The notes beneath the pieces were generated by a model. That model saw nothing but the letters and a program-made list of their open reading frames with translations. It was not told the DNA's origin and ran no database searches. Position numbers and translations under genes: made by a program. From SIG672 sp045605765 (GTDB taxonomy: Bacteria; Bacillota; Clostridia; Oscillospirales; CAG-272), in the NCBI GenBank assembly GCA_045605765.1, contig JAZUQQ010000027.1, positions 132,671 through 196,670 of the forward strand: DNA of 64,000 nucleotides. The letters run 5' to 3'. This document shows positions 49,790 to 58,598 of the stretch, piece by piece. Numbering within the stretch: position 1 is the first letter of the stretch; every line of letters begins with the position of its first letter.

Positions 49790-50025
49790 CCCCCTCGGAG
49801 CAGAAAAACCAATATGTAAATTTGTGTATCAAAAAATACTAATTATGAAGAGTTTTCCACTTTAAAAAGCACAAAAAGATCGTACCATAAATTTTCTTTT
49901 TTGGGATTATATCCCAGACAGAGTCGGCGTGCTTTATTTTACATATCGCGGCGGGTCAGATAAATTTTAAATATTTTGAGATAATATAACGAAAACGCTT
50001 GCATCTGAGAGCTTTTTCGTTTGTT
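49790..50025. other. Intergenic stretch without recognisable gene
   Basis: AT-rich sequence between the aroD promoter and the end of nadE. It contains a small hairpin GGGATTATATCCC (49904-49916). An imperfect stem CGAAAACGCT/AGCTTTTTCG (near 49990-50019) could end nadE transcription. I see no coding frame with a ribosome binding site. Confidence 0.4.
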
Positions 50026-50766
50026 TTATTCGCCTTTATAGGGAAAAGACGGCATCGGTTTCAGCTTGAACTCATTGATCTTGTGAAGGTAGTCGATGCG
50101 TTCCTTCTTTGCGGCATCGTCGCAAACACCGGTGCGAATATATTTATCGAGCATCGCGTAGGTAAATCCGAGATTATCCTCGTCGGTCTTTCCACAAAGT
50201 CCGTCGGACGGAATCTTTTTAACGATGTGCTCGGGCAGCCCCGCCTCGACACCGAGGGCGACTACCTCGGCTACCGTGAGATTTGCAAGCGGACTGAAAT
50301 CTCCCGCCGCGTCGCCGTATCTCGTAGAATATCCGACGTAGTCCTCGGATAGATTGCAGGTATTTACCACTCTGCCGTTTCTTGACTGTGATACTGCGTA
50401 GAGCACACACATACGCACTCTCGGAGCGAGATTTATCCTCGTCTGATTCGAGATCTCTCCGATCTCCCCGACGATAGAGTCCATCAATGCATCGTAGCCT
50501 TCTCTTATGTTTATCTCGTAGCTCTCTATACCGAGAAAAGAGACGAGCTCGTGCGCGACGTCAATATCGCTCTGCTCGCCGTTGGGCATAAGCACGCCGA
50601 TAACTCTGTCCTTTCCGAGAGCACGCACGCAAAGTGCAGCCGCCACCGAAGAATCTTTTCCCCCAGATATTCCGAGCACAGCGTTGCAGTCCTTGCCGTT
50701 TTTATCAAAGAAGTCTCTTATCCAGAGAGTAACGTCATCAAGCACCTTTTTAGCGTTAAATTCCAT
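50026..50766 (-). CDS. nadE: NH3-dependent NAD+ synthetase
   Basis: This 246-aa enzyme amidates nicotinate adenine dinucleotide to NAD+ with ATP. The PP-loop SGGKDSSVAAAL is at residues 34-45. The NaAD and ATP site segments TCNLSEDYVGYSTRYGD and GDFSPLANLTVAEV follow. KIPSDGLCGKTDEDNLGFTY near 190 is typical of the family. There is no N-terminal nitrilase domain, so it needs free ammonia. GAAAGGAT precedes the ATG. It stands alone, divergent from thiI. Confidence 0.95.
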   Translation of the reverse strand: MEFNAKKVLDDVTLWIRDFFDKNGKDCNAVLGISGGKDSSVAAALCVRALGKDRVIGVLMPNGEQSDIDVAHELVSFLGIESYEINIREGYDALMDSIVGEIGEISNQTRINLAPRVRMCVLYAVSQSRNGRVVNTCNLSEDYVGYSTRYGDAAGDFSPLANLTVAEVVALGVEAGLPEHIVKKIPSDGLCGKTDEDNLGFTYAMLDKYIRTGVCDDAAKKERIDYLHKINEFKLKPMPSFPYKGE

Positions 50767-50960
50767 TTTAAATATCCTTTCAAATCCTATCTATGCTATC
50801 AGTTTAATATTTAAACTCGAAAAAGTCAACAGAAATAGCAAAAAAATTTATAAATGTTTTAATTATATAGTGACTTTTTTATTTTTTTATGTTATCATAT
50901 CACTTATGAAAACCCTTTTCCCTGAAAACTTTAATTAATTTAACTAAAAGGAACGAACGA

Positions 50961-52145
50961 ATGAAAGAAACTATACTTTGTAAATACGGCGAGATCGTCC
51001 TCAAAGGACTGAACAAGCCGCAGTTTGAAAAAGCACTGAGTGCCGAGATGAAGCGCCGCATCGCTCCCGCAGGCGATTTCGAGATCTTCCACTCTCAGTC
51101 GATACTGTATATCTCTCCGAAAAACGATGAGTGCGACATCGACCTCGCCGTCGAGCTTGCCAAAAAAGTGTTCGGTATCGCGACCGTAGCTCGAGCGGCC
51201 GAATGTGAAAAGAATATGGACGCAATAATTAAGACCGCGATAGAGTATCTGCCCGAAAAGATACGCGGATACAGATCATTCAAGGTTGAGGGCAAGCGAG
51301 GAGACAAGCGCTTTCCTCTCACCTCGCCCGAGATAGCGCGCGAGGTAGGCTCTGCCGTGGGAGATCTTGTTCCCGACGTTGAGGTCGATCTCAAAAATCC
51401 CGACATCACGGCAAAGGTTGAGATCCGCGATGACTGCGCCTACATTCACGCGGGAAGCGAAAAGGGTGCGGGCGGTATACCTTATGGAAGCTGCGGAAAA
51501 GCAACTCTCCTCCTTTCAGGCGGCATTGACTCTCCCGTTGCAGGCTATATGATGGCGCGCAGAGGTGCCCTTATTGATGCAGTACATTTTGAATCCTTCC
51601 CCTACACCTCCGAACGAGCAGAGGAAAAGGTCGCCGAACTCGCCTCTCTCGTTTGCGAGTATACGGGAAAAATGAGAATGAAGGTCATCTCTCTCACCGA
51701 GATACAGGAAGAAATGGTAAAAAAGGTAAATCAGGAGTATTTTACTCTCCTTCTCCGTCGCTGTATGATGCGTCTTGCCGCAAGAGCCGCAAAGGAAAGC
51801 GGATCTATGACTCTCGTTACGGGTGAGTCTCTCGGTCAGGTCGCAAGTCAAACTATGCCTGCGCTCGTTGTGACCGACAGTGCGGTCGACATGCCCGTAC
51901 TGCGTCCGCTTATCGGAATGGACAAAGAGGAAATAATCACTGTTGCCCGCAAGATCGGTACTTTTGAGACATCTATTCAACCCTACGAGGACTGCTGTAC
52001 CGTCTTTACACCCAAGCACCCCAAGACTCGCCCCGAGCTTGAAAAGGTACTTGCCGAAGAAGCAAAAATGGATTTTGCGGCCCTCGAAAACAAGGCGTTT
52101 GCCGCTATGCGCGTGAGAGAAATCCGCAGAGCTATCGACGGCTGA
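50961..52145 (+). CDS. thiI: tRNA 4-thiouridine synthase ThiI
   Basis: This 394-aa enzyme makes 4-thiouridine at position 8 of tRNAs and can supply sulfur for thiazole. It has an N-terminal ferredoxin-like part (LCKYGEIVLKGLNKPQFEKAL), a THUMP domain (about 60-165) and a PP-loop domain with LLLSGGIDSPVAGYMMARRG near residue 178, plus GESLGQVASQTMPAL near 290. The rhodanese domain is absent, as in Bacillus ThiI, where a dedicated cysteine desulfurase provides sulfur. No desulfurase gene lies next to it here. AAAAGGAACG precedes the ATG. Confidence 0.95.
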   Translation: MKETILCKYGEIVLKGLNKPQFEKALSAEMKRRIAPAGDFEIFHSQSILYISPKNDECDIDLAVELAKKVFGIATVARAAECEKNMDAIIKTAIEYLPEKIRGYRSFKVEGKRGDKRFPLTSPEIAREVGSAVGDLVPDVEVDLKNPDITAKVEIRDDCAYIHAGSEKGAGGIPYGSCGKATLLLSGGIDSPVAGYMMARRGALIDAVHFESFPYTSERAEEKVAELASLVCEYTGKMRMKVISLTEIQEEMVKKVNQEYFTLLLRRCMMRLAARAAKESGSMTLVTGESLGQVASQTMPALVVTDSAVDMPVLRPLIGMDKEEIITVARKIGTFETSIQPYEDCCTVFTPKHPKTRPELEKVLAEEAKMDFAALENKAFAAMRVREIRRAIDG

Positions 52146-52186
52146 TAATAACGCAAACAAAGCCGTTTTCCCCGAGGTCGTAATAC

Positions 52187-52215
52187 TTGACAACAGAGAA
52201 AAATCACGCTATAAT
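52187..52215 (+). promoter_or_regulatory. alaS promoter
   Basis: TTGACA (52187-52192) and TATAAT (52210-52215) are 17 bases apart. The leader is only about 40 bases, so there is no room for a T-box riboswitch. Confidence 0.9.
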
Positions 52216-52260
52216 AAAGAGTAATGTTTATCTACTTACAATATGGAAGGAAAAAACGCT

Positions 52261-54891
52261 ATGAAATGGACGTCTGTAAATAACATTCGCGAGAAATATC
52301 TCTCGTTTTTTGAATCAAAAGGTCACCTTCGACACAAGAGCTTCCCTCTCGTGCCGATAAACGATAAATCCATACTGCTCATTAACGCGGGAATGACTCC
52401 GCTTAAAAAATATTTTACAGGCGAGCAGGAGCCTCCCCGTCACAGAATGACCACTTGTCAGAAATGTATCCGTACTCCTGATATTGACCGCGTCGGCATT
52501 ACCGCTCGTCACGGTACTTATTTCGAGATGCTCGGAAACTTTTCCTTCGGAGATTATTTCAAAAAAGAGGCTATTCCGTGGGCTTGGGAGTTCTGCACCA
52601 AGGTCATTGAGCTTCCCGAGGAGCGCATCTGGGTAACTATCTACCTCGACGACGACGACGCCTTCGACATCTGGACCAAAGAGGTGGGAATTCCCGAGGA
52701 AAGAGTCGTACGTCTTGGAAAAGAGGACAACTTCTGGGAGCACGGAAGCGGTCCCTGCGGACCCTGTTCCGAGCTTCATTTCGACCGTGGCGAAGAGTTC
52801 GGTTGCGGAAAGCCCGATTGCAAGCCCGGTTGTGACTGCGACAGATATATGGAGTTCTGGAATCTCGTTTTCACTCAGTTTGACAACGACGGAAACAATA
52901 ACTATACACGCCTTGCAAAGCCGAACATCGATACCGGAATGGGGCTTGAACGTCTTGCCTGCATTATGCAGGGAGTAAACAACCTCTTTGAAGTCGATAC
53001 CGTTCAAAACATTATGAAGTGCATCGTTGACAAGGCAGGCGTAAAATATGGAGAGGATCCTAAAAAGGACATCTCGCTCAGAGTTATCACCGACCACGTC
53101 AGAGGATCGACCTTTATGGTCTGCGACGGCGTAGTTCCCTCGAACGAGGGACGCGGATACGTTCTGCGCAGACTTCTCCGCCGCGCGGCACGTCACGGCA
53201 GAATGCTCGGTATCAAGGGCAACTTCCTTGCCGACGTAGCGGCTGTCGTTGCGCGTGAAAACTATTCGGAGTATCCCGAGCTTACCGAAAAGCTCGAATA
53301 TATAAGCAAGGTAATCTCGATCGAGGAAAGCCGTTTTGCGGCAACGATAGATTCCGGACTTGCAATTCTCAGCGGAGTTATCGAAAAAGCAAAGAGTGAA
53401 GGTGCAGCCGCTCTCCCCGGTGACGAGGTATTCCGTCTGTACGATACCTTCGGCTTCCCTATCGACCTCACCAGAGAGATAGCCGCAGAGGCAGGACTCT
53501 CGCTCGACGAGGAAACCTTCAACGCTCTTATGAAGGAGCAGAAAACACGTGCGCGTGAGGCAAGAGCCAACATCAGCGGTTGGAGCGACGCTTCGAAAGG
53601 TCTTCTCGATGGCTTTAATGCTACCGAGTTCGTCGGATATACCGCAGACGCGTGCGAAGCAACGGTCGTCGGAATAATCGCAGACGATGTTTCGCTCGAA
53701 AGCGTAAACGAAGGCGAATTCTCGATAATCCTCGACAAGACCGTATTCTACGGCGAGGGCGGCGGACAGGTCGGAGACAGTGGAAAGATCACGCTCGGCG
53801 ATGCCATAATAAACGTTCTTGACACTAAAAAGACCGACGGCGTTTACATTCACATCGCTCAGATTGAAAACGGCTCTGTATCGGTAGGCGACACAGTAAA
53901 AGCCGAGATAGACGTTGACAGAAGAAACTCGATCCGCAGAAATCACTCGGCTTGTCATCTTCTCCAAGCGGCACTTCGCGAGGTCCTCGGAGCACACGTC
54001 GAGCAGGCAGGCTCGTACGTTGACGAGCACAGACTCCGTTTCGACTTCTCGCACTACGAGGCGGTAAATGCAGATCAACTCGCAAGGGTTGAGGCTCTCG
54101 TAAACTCTCACATTCTCGCAGGCGTTTGTGTTGATACTGTCGAAACCGACATCGAAAGCGCTAAAAAAGCAGGCGCTATGGCGCTCTTTGGTGAAAAATA
54201 CGGCGCGAAGGTCAGAATGGTCAAGATGGGCGACTTCTCGACCGAGCTTTGTGGCGGTACTCACATAGACAACACCGCAAAAGCAGGACTTTTCAAGATC
54301 ATTTCCGAGTCCTCCGTAGCCGCAGGCGTTCGCCGTATTGAGGCGACCACAGGTATTGGAGTTCTCGATCTGCTTGCAAACAAGGACGAGCTTATCGCAG
54401 AAACGGCAAAAGAAATGAAGCTTGCAAACGCGGCAGACCTTGCAAAGCGCGCATCTCAACTCCAAAGTGAGCTCAAAGGCGCAAAGAGCGAGATAGAGGC
54501 TCTCGAAGGCAAGATCGCGTCCTACGAATTCGGGGAAACCGAGAAGTCGGCAATTGACGTGAACGGAATCAGCGTTATAGCTTCCCGTCTTGACGGAGTA
54601 AGCGTAGATTCTGCGCGCACTCTCTGCGACAAGGTAAGGGATAAAAACCCCGCAAGTGTCACCTTGCTTGCCCTGACTGCAAACGACAGACTGAATTTCG
54701 TCTGTGTATGCGGAGCAGAAGCAGTAAAACGCGGTGCAAACGCGGGCAAGATCGTGAAGGAAATCGCAACCGTCTGCGGCGGTGGAGGCGGCGGACGTCC
54801 GGATAGCGCAACTGCCGGTGCAAAGGATCTCTCCAAGGTTAACGACGCTCTCGCGGCAGTCGTAGCAACGGTTGAAAAATACGTGAAGTAA
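52261..54891 (+). CDS. alaS: Alanyl-tRNA synthetase
   Basis: This 876-aa enzyme charges tRNA-Ala. The class II core has HLRHKSFPLVP, LLINAGMTPLKKYFTG, CQKCIRTPDID and NFSFGDYFKKEAI in the first 110 residues. Motif 3 is in GLERLACIMQGV near residue 233. The editing domain has the zinc motif HSACHLLQAALREVLG near 567 and the Cys/His site CGGTH near 667. The C-terminal DHHA1 domain ends GGGGGGRPDSATAG. I placed the start at 52261, after GGAAGGAAA; the six extra codons upstream would overlap that site. Confidence 0.97.
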   Translation: MKWTSVNNIREKYLSFFESKGHLRHKSFPLVPINDKSILLINAGMTPLKKYFTGEQEPPRHRMTTCQKCIRTPDIDRVGITARHGTYFEMLGNFSFGDYFKKEAIPWAWEFCTKVIELPEERIWVTIYLDDDDAFDIWTKEVGIPEERVVRLGKEDNFWEHGSGPCGPCSELHFDRGEEFGCGKPDCKPGCDCDRYMEFWNLVFTQFDNDGNNNYTRLAKPNIDTGMGLERLACIMQGVNNLFEVDTVQNIMKCIVDKAGVKYGEDPKKDISLRVITDHVRGSTFMVCDGVVPSNEGRGYVLRRLLRRAARHGRMLGIKGNFLADVAAVVARENYSEYPELTEKLEYISKVISIEESRFAATIDSGLAILSGVIEKAKSEGAAALPGDEVFRLYDTFGFPIDLTREIAAEAGLSLDEETFNALMKEQKTRAREARANISGWSDASKGLLDGFNATEFVGYTADACEATVVGIIADDVSLESVNEGEFSIILDKTVFYGEGGGQVGDSGKITLGDAIINVLDTKKTDGVYIHIAQIENGSVSVGDTVKAEIDVDRRNSIRRNHSACHLLQAALREVLGAHVEQAGSYVDEHRLRFDFSHYEAVNADQLARVEALVNSHILAGVCVDTVETDIESAKKAGAMALFGEKYGAKVRMVKMGDFSTELCGGTHIDNTAKAGLFKIISESSVAAGVRRIEATTGIGVLDLLANKDELIAETAKEMKLANAADLAKRASQLQSELKGAKSEIEALEGKIASYEFGETEKSAIDVNGISVIASRLDGVSVDSARTLCDKVRDKNPASVTLLALTANDRLNFVCVCGAEAVKRGANAGKIVKEIATVCGGGGGGRPDSATAGAKDLSKVNDALAAVVATVEKYVK

Positions 54892-54904
54892 TTTAGGTGC
54901 CTCA

Positions 54905-54950
54905 CCCCCAACGCCGCTTGCGGCGTTTTGAACCCACACCAAGAAACTTT
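54905..54950. repeat. 46-base repeat identical to 10038-10083, inverted
   Basis: This segment after alaS equals the reverse complement of 10038-10083 at every base. It contains the hairpin AACGCCGC/GCGGCGTT and the words CCCACACCAAGAAACTTT. At this locus it lacks the second half of the AAGAAACTTTTTC palindrome. Confidence 0.92.
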
Positions 54951-54959
54951 AATAAAAAC

Positions 54960-54993
54960 AAAAGGAAGCGGATAATTTTCGCTTCCTTTTCTT
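54960..54993 (+). terminator. Terminator downstream of alaS
   Basis: AAAAGGAAGCG (54960-54970) pairs with CGCTTCCTTTT (54980-54990), followed by CTTAT. Confidence 0.8.
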
Positions 54994-55057
54994 ATACTAT
55001 GCATCTACGCTCAAGTCAAGCAAAATCATCTTTTTTGTAAACACACGCGCGCGTTGA

Positions 55058-55086
55058 TTGACAAGACATAAACTTTGCTGTATAAT
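55058..55086 (+). promoter_or_regulatory. Promoter of the lipoprotein/AAC(3) unit
   Basis: TTGACA (55058-55063) and TATAAT (55081-55086) are 17 bases apart, about 33 bases before the ribosome binding site. Confidence 0.88.
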
Positions 55087-55125
55087 ATATCAAAACACCT
55101 TATTTTAAAAGGAAATGATGCGAAA

Positions 55126-56361
55126 ATGCAAAAATTCACGAAATTAACGGCGACATTGTCGGTCCTTCTTATACTTTGTCTCATGCTTTCCTCGTGTTCG
55201 TTTTATCGCTCTTACAGTATAAATTTGCCCGACACGCCCAACGCCGAAGACATAAAGGATATTCCCACGCCCGACAGCTCCTTGCCCGATGCCCCCGAGA
55301 AGCTCGATTTCGGAATGGTAAACACCTTTGACCCCAAAAGAGCGCTTGAAAATCTCTACGCTTACGATTATGCCTTTAATTACCTTACCTTTGCAACATC
55401 AAGCAAAAACAGTGCACTCTTCCCCTCGACCGAGCTTTATCTGGACGCCTGTGCTTACGAGCGCAACAAGGCACTTGAAGAAAAATTCAGCTTTAAATTC
55501 TCACCGCTTACCGACAAAGCATCAACTCTTGCGCAGGACATAGCAAACGCGAAGAAAAACAACACAGCTTACGCAGATATCGTCGCGGTCACACTCGCCG
55601 ATATTGCGCAGTTTGAGGGAAAAGACATCCTTTGCGACATATCTGCCCTTCCCTTTATAGGAAATTTCGCCGATGATCCATATTTATTGATTGACAACGA
55701 ATATTTTGTAGCAAACGAAGCCAGTATTTTGCCATCGCAGACGAGAGTTTTGTTTTTCAACAAGTCACTTTTGGAAAAATCGGGTGAAGATCTGCCGTAC
55801 TTGCTCCTTTCGTCCAAAAAATGGACGTGGGAAGCCCTTTCCAACTATCTTGAAAATGGCGGAAAACTCGCAACCTCTGATAATATAAACAAAATTATTG
55901 AGGCTACCGTGAAAATCTCGGATACCGAAGATGAGGAAGAAGACAAAATTGCGGAAAAGGTCAAGGCTCTTATAGACTCTGTATCGGCATCTGTCGTAAA
56001 AGAGGACGCAAAATCCAAATTCCTCGCGGGAGAAGTCCTGTTTTATCTTGGAACTTTTGCCGACATCATCGACATAACCTCTAACGATACACCCTGCGGT
56101 CTGCTCCCCATTCCTCTTTTTGAGGAAGGCGACGAGTATTCGGATGTTCATAACGCAGAAAACGTCATAGCTTACGCTTGTCCGAAGAATGCTTCCAACA
56201 TTGAGCGCTCGGCGTTTATGATAGCGGCAATCACTCAGGCATCGCAAGGCTCACGCGCAAACGCTTTTTCTAAAATCCTTGACGGAAGCCTACTCAGAGA
56301 CAACGGTTCCCGACTCTCGCTTGGATATATTTTTAACGCAGATACCAAAATAATTTATTGA
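55126..56361 (+). CDS. Lipoprotein resembling extracellular solute-binding proteins
   Basis: This 411-aa protein has a signal peptide with lipobox LSSC near residue 24, so it is anchored to the outer face of the membrane. The mature part has a Pro/Asp-rich spacer. A domain that resembles sugar-type solute-binding proteins follows: ALEEKFSFKFSPL, YADIVAVTLADIAQFE and KWTWEALSNYLENGG fit strands and the hinge of that fold. No permease is next to it, so it may act as an orphan receptor. The start at 55126 follows AAAAGGAAATG; upstream codons are not used. Confidence 0.7.
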   Translation: MQKFTKLTATLSVLLILCLMLSSCSFYRSYSINLPDTPNAEDIKDIPTPDSSLPDAPEKLDFGMVNTFDPKRALENLYAYDYAFNYLTFATSSKNSALFPSTELYLDACAYERNKALEEKFSFKFSPLTDKASTLAQDIANAKKNNTAYADIVAVTLADIAQFEGKDILCDISALPFIGNFADDPYLLIDNEYFVANEASILPSQTRVLFFNKSLLEKSGEDLPYLLLSSKKWTWEALSNYLENGGKLATSDNINKIIEATVKISDTEDEEEDKIAEKVKALIDSVSASVVKEDAKSKFLAGEVLFYLGTFADIIDITSNDTPCGLLPIPLFEEGDEYSDVHNAENVIAYACPKNASNIERSAFMIAAITQASQGSRANAFSKILDGSLLRDNGSRLSLGYIFNADTKIIY

Positions 56362-56384
56362 CCCTCTAAAGAAAGGAAGTAAAA

Positions 56385-57155
56385 ATGATTATACAAAGTG
56401 ATATACACGCTTTTTTAAAAGACATGGGGATAGATCGTGCAGATACCGTCATGATGCACACCTCTATGCGTTCTATAGGAGATGTCGAGGGCGGTTGTGA
56501 CGGTCTGATCGACGCCTTCAAATCCTATCTTTGTGACGGACTTTATCTCGTTCCGACCCACACTTGGGCAAACGTCGGCATCAGTGTTTTCGAATACGAT
56601 CCGAAAAATACGATCCCGTGCATCGGGGCTCTCCCGACGGTAGCCGCGTTCAGAGCAGACGGTTTCCGCTCGCTTCACCCGACCCATTCGGTGGCGGCGT
56701 TCGGAAAACGCGCGGAGGAATTCATAAAAGGCGAGGAAAAATCGACCTCACCCTGTCCTGTCGGCGGAGTTTGGTCGCGCCTGTACGATGAAAACGCCAA
56801 AATTCTCCTCGTCGGCGTAGGACTTAATCGAAACACCTACATACACGCGATAGACGAAAAGATCGATCTTCCCGACAGACTCACTCCGCCCGTACACATT
56901 GCTGTAATTGACGGTGAAAAGAGATACGAGCTTGATTTCAGACGTCACAGCAGCAATACCGGTTCGGAGAATTTTGGAAATTTCAAAAAGCCGCTTGAAG
57001 TACTCGGCGCACTCACATACGGAAAGCTCGGAGGTGCCGACGTTATCTGTGTCGATGCGAAAAAATGTACCGAGATCATCGAAAACCTGTGGAAAAATGC
57101 GGATTATCATCTCTGCATAGAGGAAAAAGAAATCCCCGAAAAATATTATATATAA
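56385..57155 (+). CDS. AAC(3)-family N-acetyltransferase
   Basis: This 256-aa protein belongs to the acetyl-CoA dependent aminoglycoside 3-N-acetyltransferase family (PF02522). Family features are VMMHTSMRSIGDVEGGCDGLI near the start, LVPTHTW near residue 56, and RSLHPTHSVAAFGKRAEEF near 95. ILLVGVGLNRNTYIHAIDE near 145 carries the conserved His/Glu region. Many members in gut bacteria acetylate unknown amines and give no resistance, so the true substrate is open. It lies 23 bases after the lipoprotein gene, with AAAGGAAG before the ATG, and is probably co-transcribed. Confidence 0.83.
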   Translation: MIIQSDIHAFLKDMGIDRADTVMMHTSMRSIGDVEGGCDGLIDAFKSYLCDGLYLVPTHTWANVGISVFEYDPKNTIPCIGALPTVAAFRADGFRSLHPTHSVAAFGKRAEEFIKGEEKSTSPCPVGGVWSRLYDENAKILLVGVGLNRNTYIHAIDEKIDLPDRLTPPVHIAVIDGEKRYELDFRRHSSNTGSENFGNFKKPLEVLGALTYGKLGGADVICVDAKKCTEIIENLWKNADYHLCIEEKEIPEKYYI

Positions 57156-57163
57156 AACGAAGA

Positions 57164-57195
57164 TACCCCGACGGATAAAATCCATCGGGGTTATT
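57164..57195. terminator. Terminator between AAC(3) gene and prs
   Basis: TACCCCGACGGA (57164-57175) pairs with TCCATCGGGGTTA (57181-57193) with one mismatch. T-rich flanks lie on both sides. Confidence 0.75.
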
Positions 57196-57220
57196 TATGT
57201 ATTTTCTACAACTAAGTCTC

Positions 57221-58342
57221 TTAAAGCGTGACCTTACCATCTTTAACTGCGCGGTCAACGTATGCGTGGATCTTGTTGACCGGATTGAGTATCGCACTGA
57301 TCGACTCGTCGTGGTTGAGCGTGTCAATAAGAAGTGAAACGTACTTGCACATATTTACCTCGCGATACCAAGGCTTTGCTTTAAGCTCGTCCGGACGGTA
57401 TATGAGGTTGCTGGTGAAGATACGCTCTATGTCTCCGTTCGCGTAAGCCTTATCGAAGTTTTCAAATCCGTTGCAGAAAAGTCCGAAGGTTGCGAAAACG
57501 AATATTCTCTTTGCGCCCATCTTTTTAAGGTGAGTTGCGACTTCAATTATCGAGTCGCCCGAGGAGATCATATCGTCAACGACGATAATATCCTTGCCTG
57601 CAACGTCGCGTCCAAGATACTCGTGAGCAACGATCGGGTTTCTTCCGTTGACTATCTTGGTATAGTCACGGCGCTTATAGAACATTCCAAGGTCAAGCTT
57701 GAGCACCGAGGAGTAGTACATAGCTCTGTTCATTCCGCCCTCGTCGGGAGAAACAACTGCAATGTCATTTTCGTTGAGCGAAAGTCCCTCGCCGTCCTTG
57801 ATGAACGCCTTTATCATCTGATATGTAGGACGGATATCATCAAATCCGCAAAGCGGGATGGCATTCTGTACTCTGGGATCGTGCGCATCAAATGTAAGAA
57901 TGTTGGTGACGCCCATATTTACAAGCTCTTGAAGTGCCATAGCGCAGTCGAGAGACTCTCTCGAAGAACGCTTGTGCTGTCTACCCTCGTATAGCATCGG
58001 CATAATTACCGAAATTCTTTTTGCCTTACCTGCGATGCTTCCGATAACTCTTTTGAGGTCCTGAAAATGATCATCGGGGCTCATCGGCACGGTTTGACCG
58101 TACATAGTATATGTGGCACCGTAATTGAAAACGTCGCAGATAATGAACACGTCGTGTCCTCTGAGCGACTGATGGAGCGCACCCTTTCCTTCTCCGCTTC
58201 CAAATCGGGGGCATTCTGCATCTACTACAAAGCTGTTTGCCGAGCTTCTCCATCCCATAAGATAATTGTCAACCTGTTTCGCGAATTCCTCACCTCCGCG
58301 CATCGTTATAACGCTGAGTTGTCCGTACAGTTCGTTTGCCAT
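57221..58342 (-). CDS. prs: Ribose-phosphate pyrophosphokinase (PRPP synthetase), long form
   Basis: This 373-aa enzyme makes PRPP from ribose-5-phosphate and ATP. PRPP feeds purF and other pathways. The N-terminal half has MPMLYEGRQHKRSSRESLDCA with the conserved Arg-Gln-x-x-Arg pattern, and FDAHDPRVQNAI near residue 155. The PRPP loop is VVDDMISSGDSIIEVA near 275. It is about 55 residues longer than the classic 315-aa form and differs from it in the N-terminal region, a type common in Clostridia. The start at 58342 follows GGAGGG; a longer frame upstream lacks such a site. Confidence 0.9.
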   Translation of the reverse strand: MANELYGQLSVITMRGGEEFAKQVDNYLMGWRSSANSFVVDAECPRFGSGEGKGALHQSLRGHDVFIICDVFNYGATYTMYGQTVPMSPDDHFQDLKRVIGSIAGKAKRISVIMPMLYEGRQHKRSSRESLDCAMALQELVNMGVTNILTFDAHDPRVQNAIPLCGFDDIRPTYQMIKAFIKDGEGLSLNENDIAVVSPDEGGMNRAMYYSSVLKLDLGMFYKRRDYTKIVNGRNPIVAHEYLGRDVAGKDIIVVDDMISSGDSIIEVATHLKKMGAKRIFVFATFGLFCNGFENFDKAYANGDIERIFTSNLIYRPDELKAKPWYREVNMCKYVSLLIDTLNHDESISAILNPVNKIHAYVDRAVKDGKVTL

Positions 58343-58598
58343 AGACCCTCCGAAATTTTGAATTTTTTTCGTATACCAGTATTCTATCACACTTTTTCCG
58401 ATTTGTGAACATATTTCTGTAAAAAAATTTATTTTTCTACAAATTTGTATCTTAAATGCAAAAGACGGTCTGTTTTATATTCAATTTATCCAAACAAGGA
58501 GAAAATTTTCTGCCAAAATAAAATTTTCTTCATCCGAATATAGACTTTTTGTAGCGTTTATGATATAGTAAAAGCACCTGTATGAAAGGAATTTTATT

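Noticed and set aside
52146..52260. T-box riboswitch before alaS
   Set aside because: The promoter leaves only about 40 bases of leader and there is no TGG-containing antiterminator bulge.
52315..54942. 875-codon open frame on the minus strand opposite alaS
   Set aside because: It is the antisense shadow of alaS: no ribosome binding site, no family features, Cys/Val/Leu-rich composition typical of antisense frames in this codon usage.
56385..57155. Acquired aminoglycoside resistance gene
   Set aside because: Composition and signals look like the rest of the chromosome, there are no mobile elements nearby, and the family has many members not linked to resistance.
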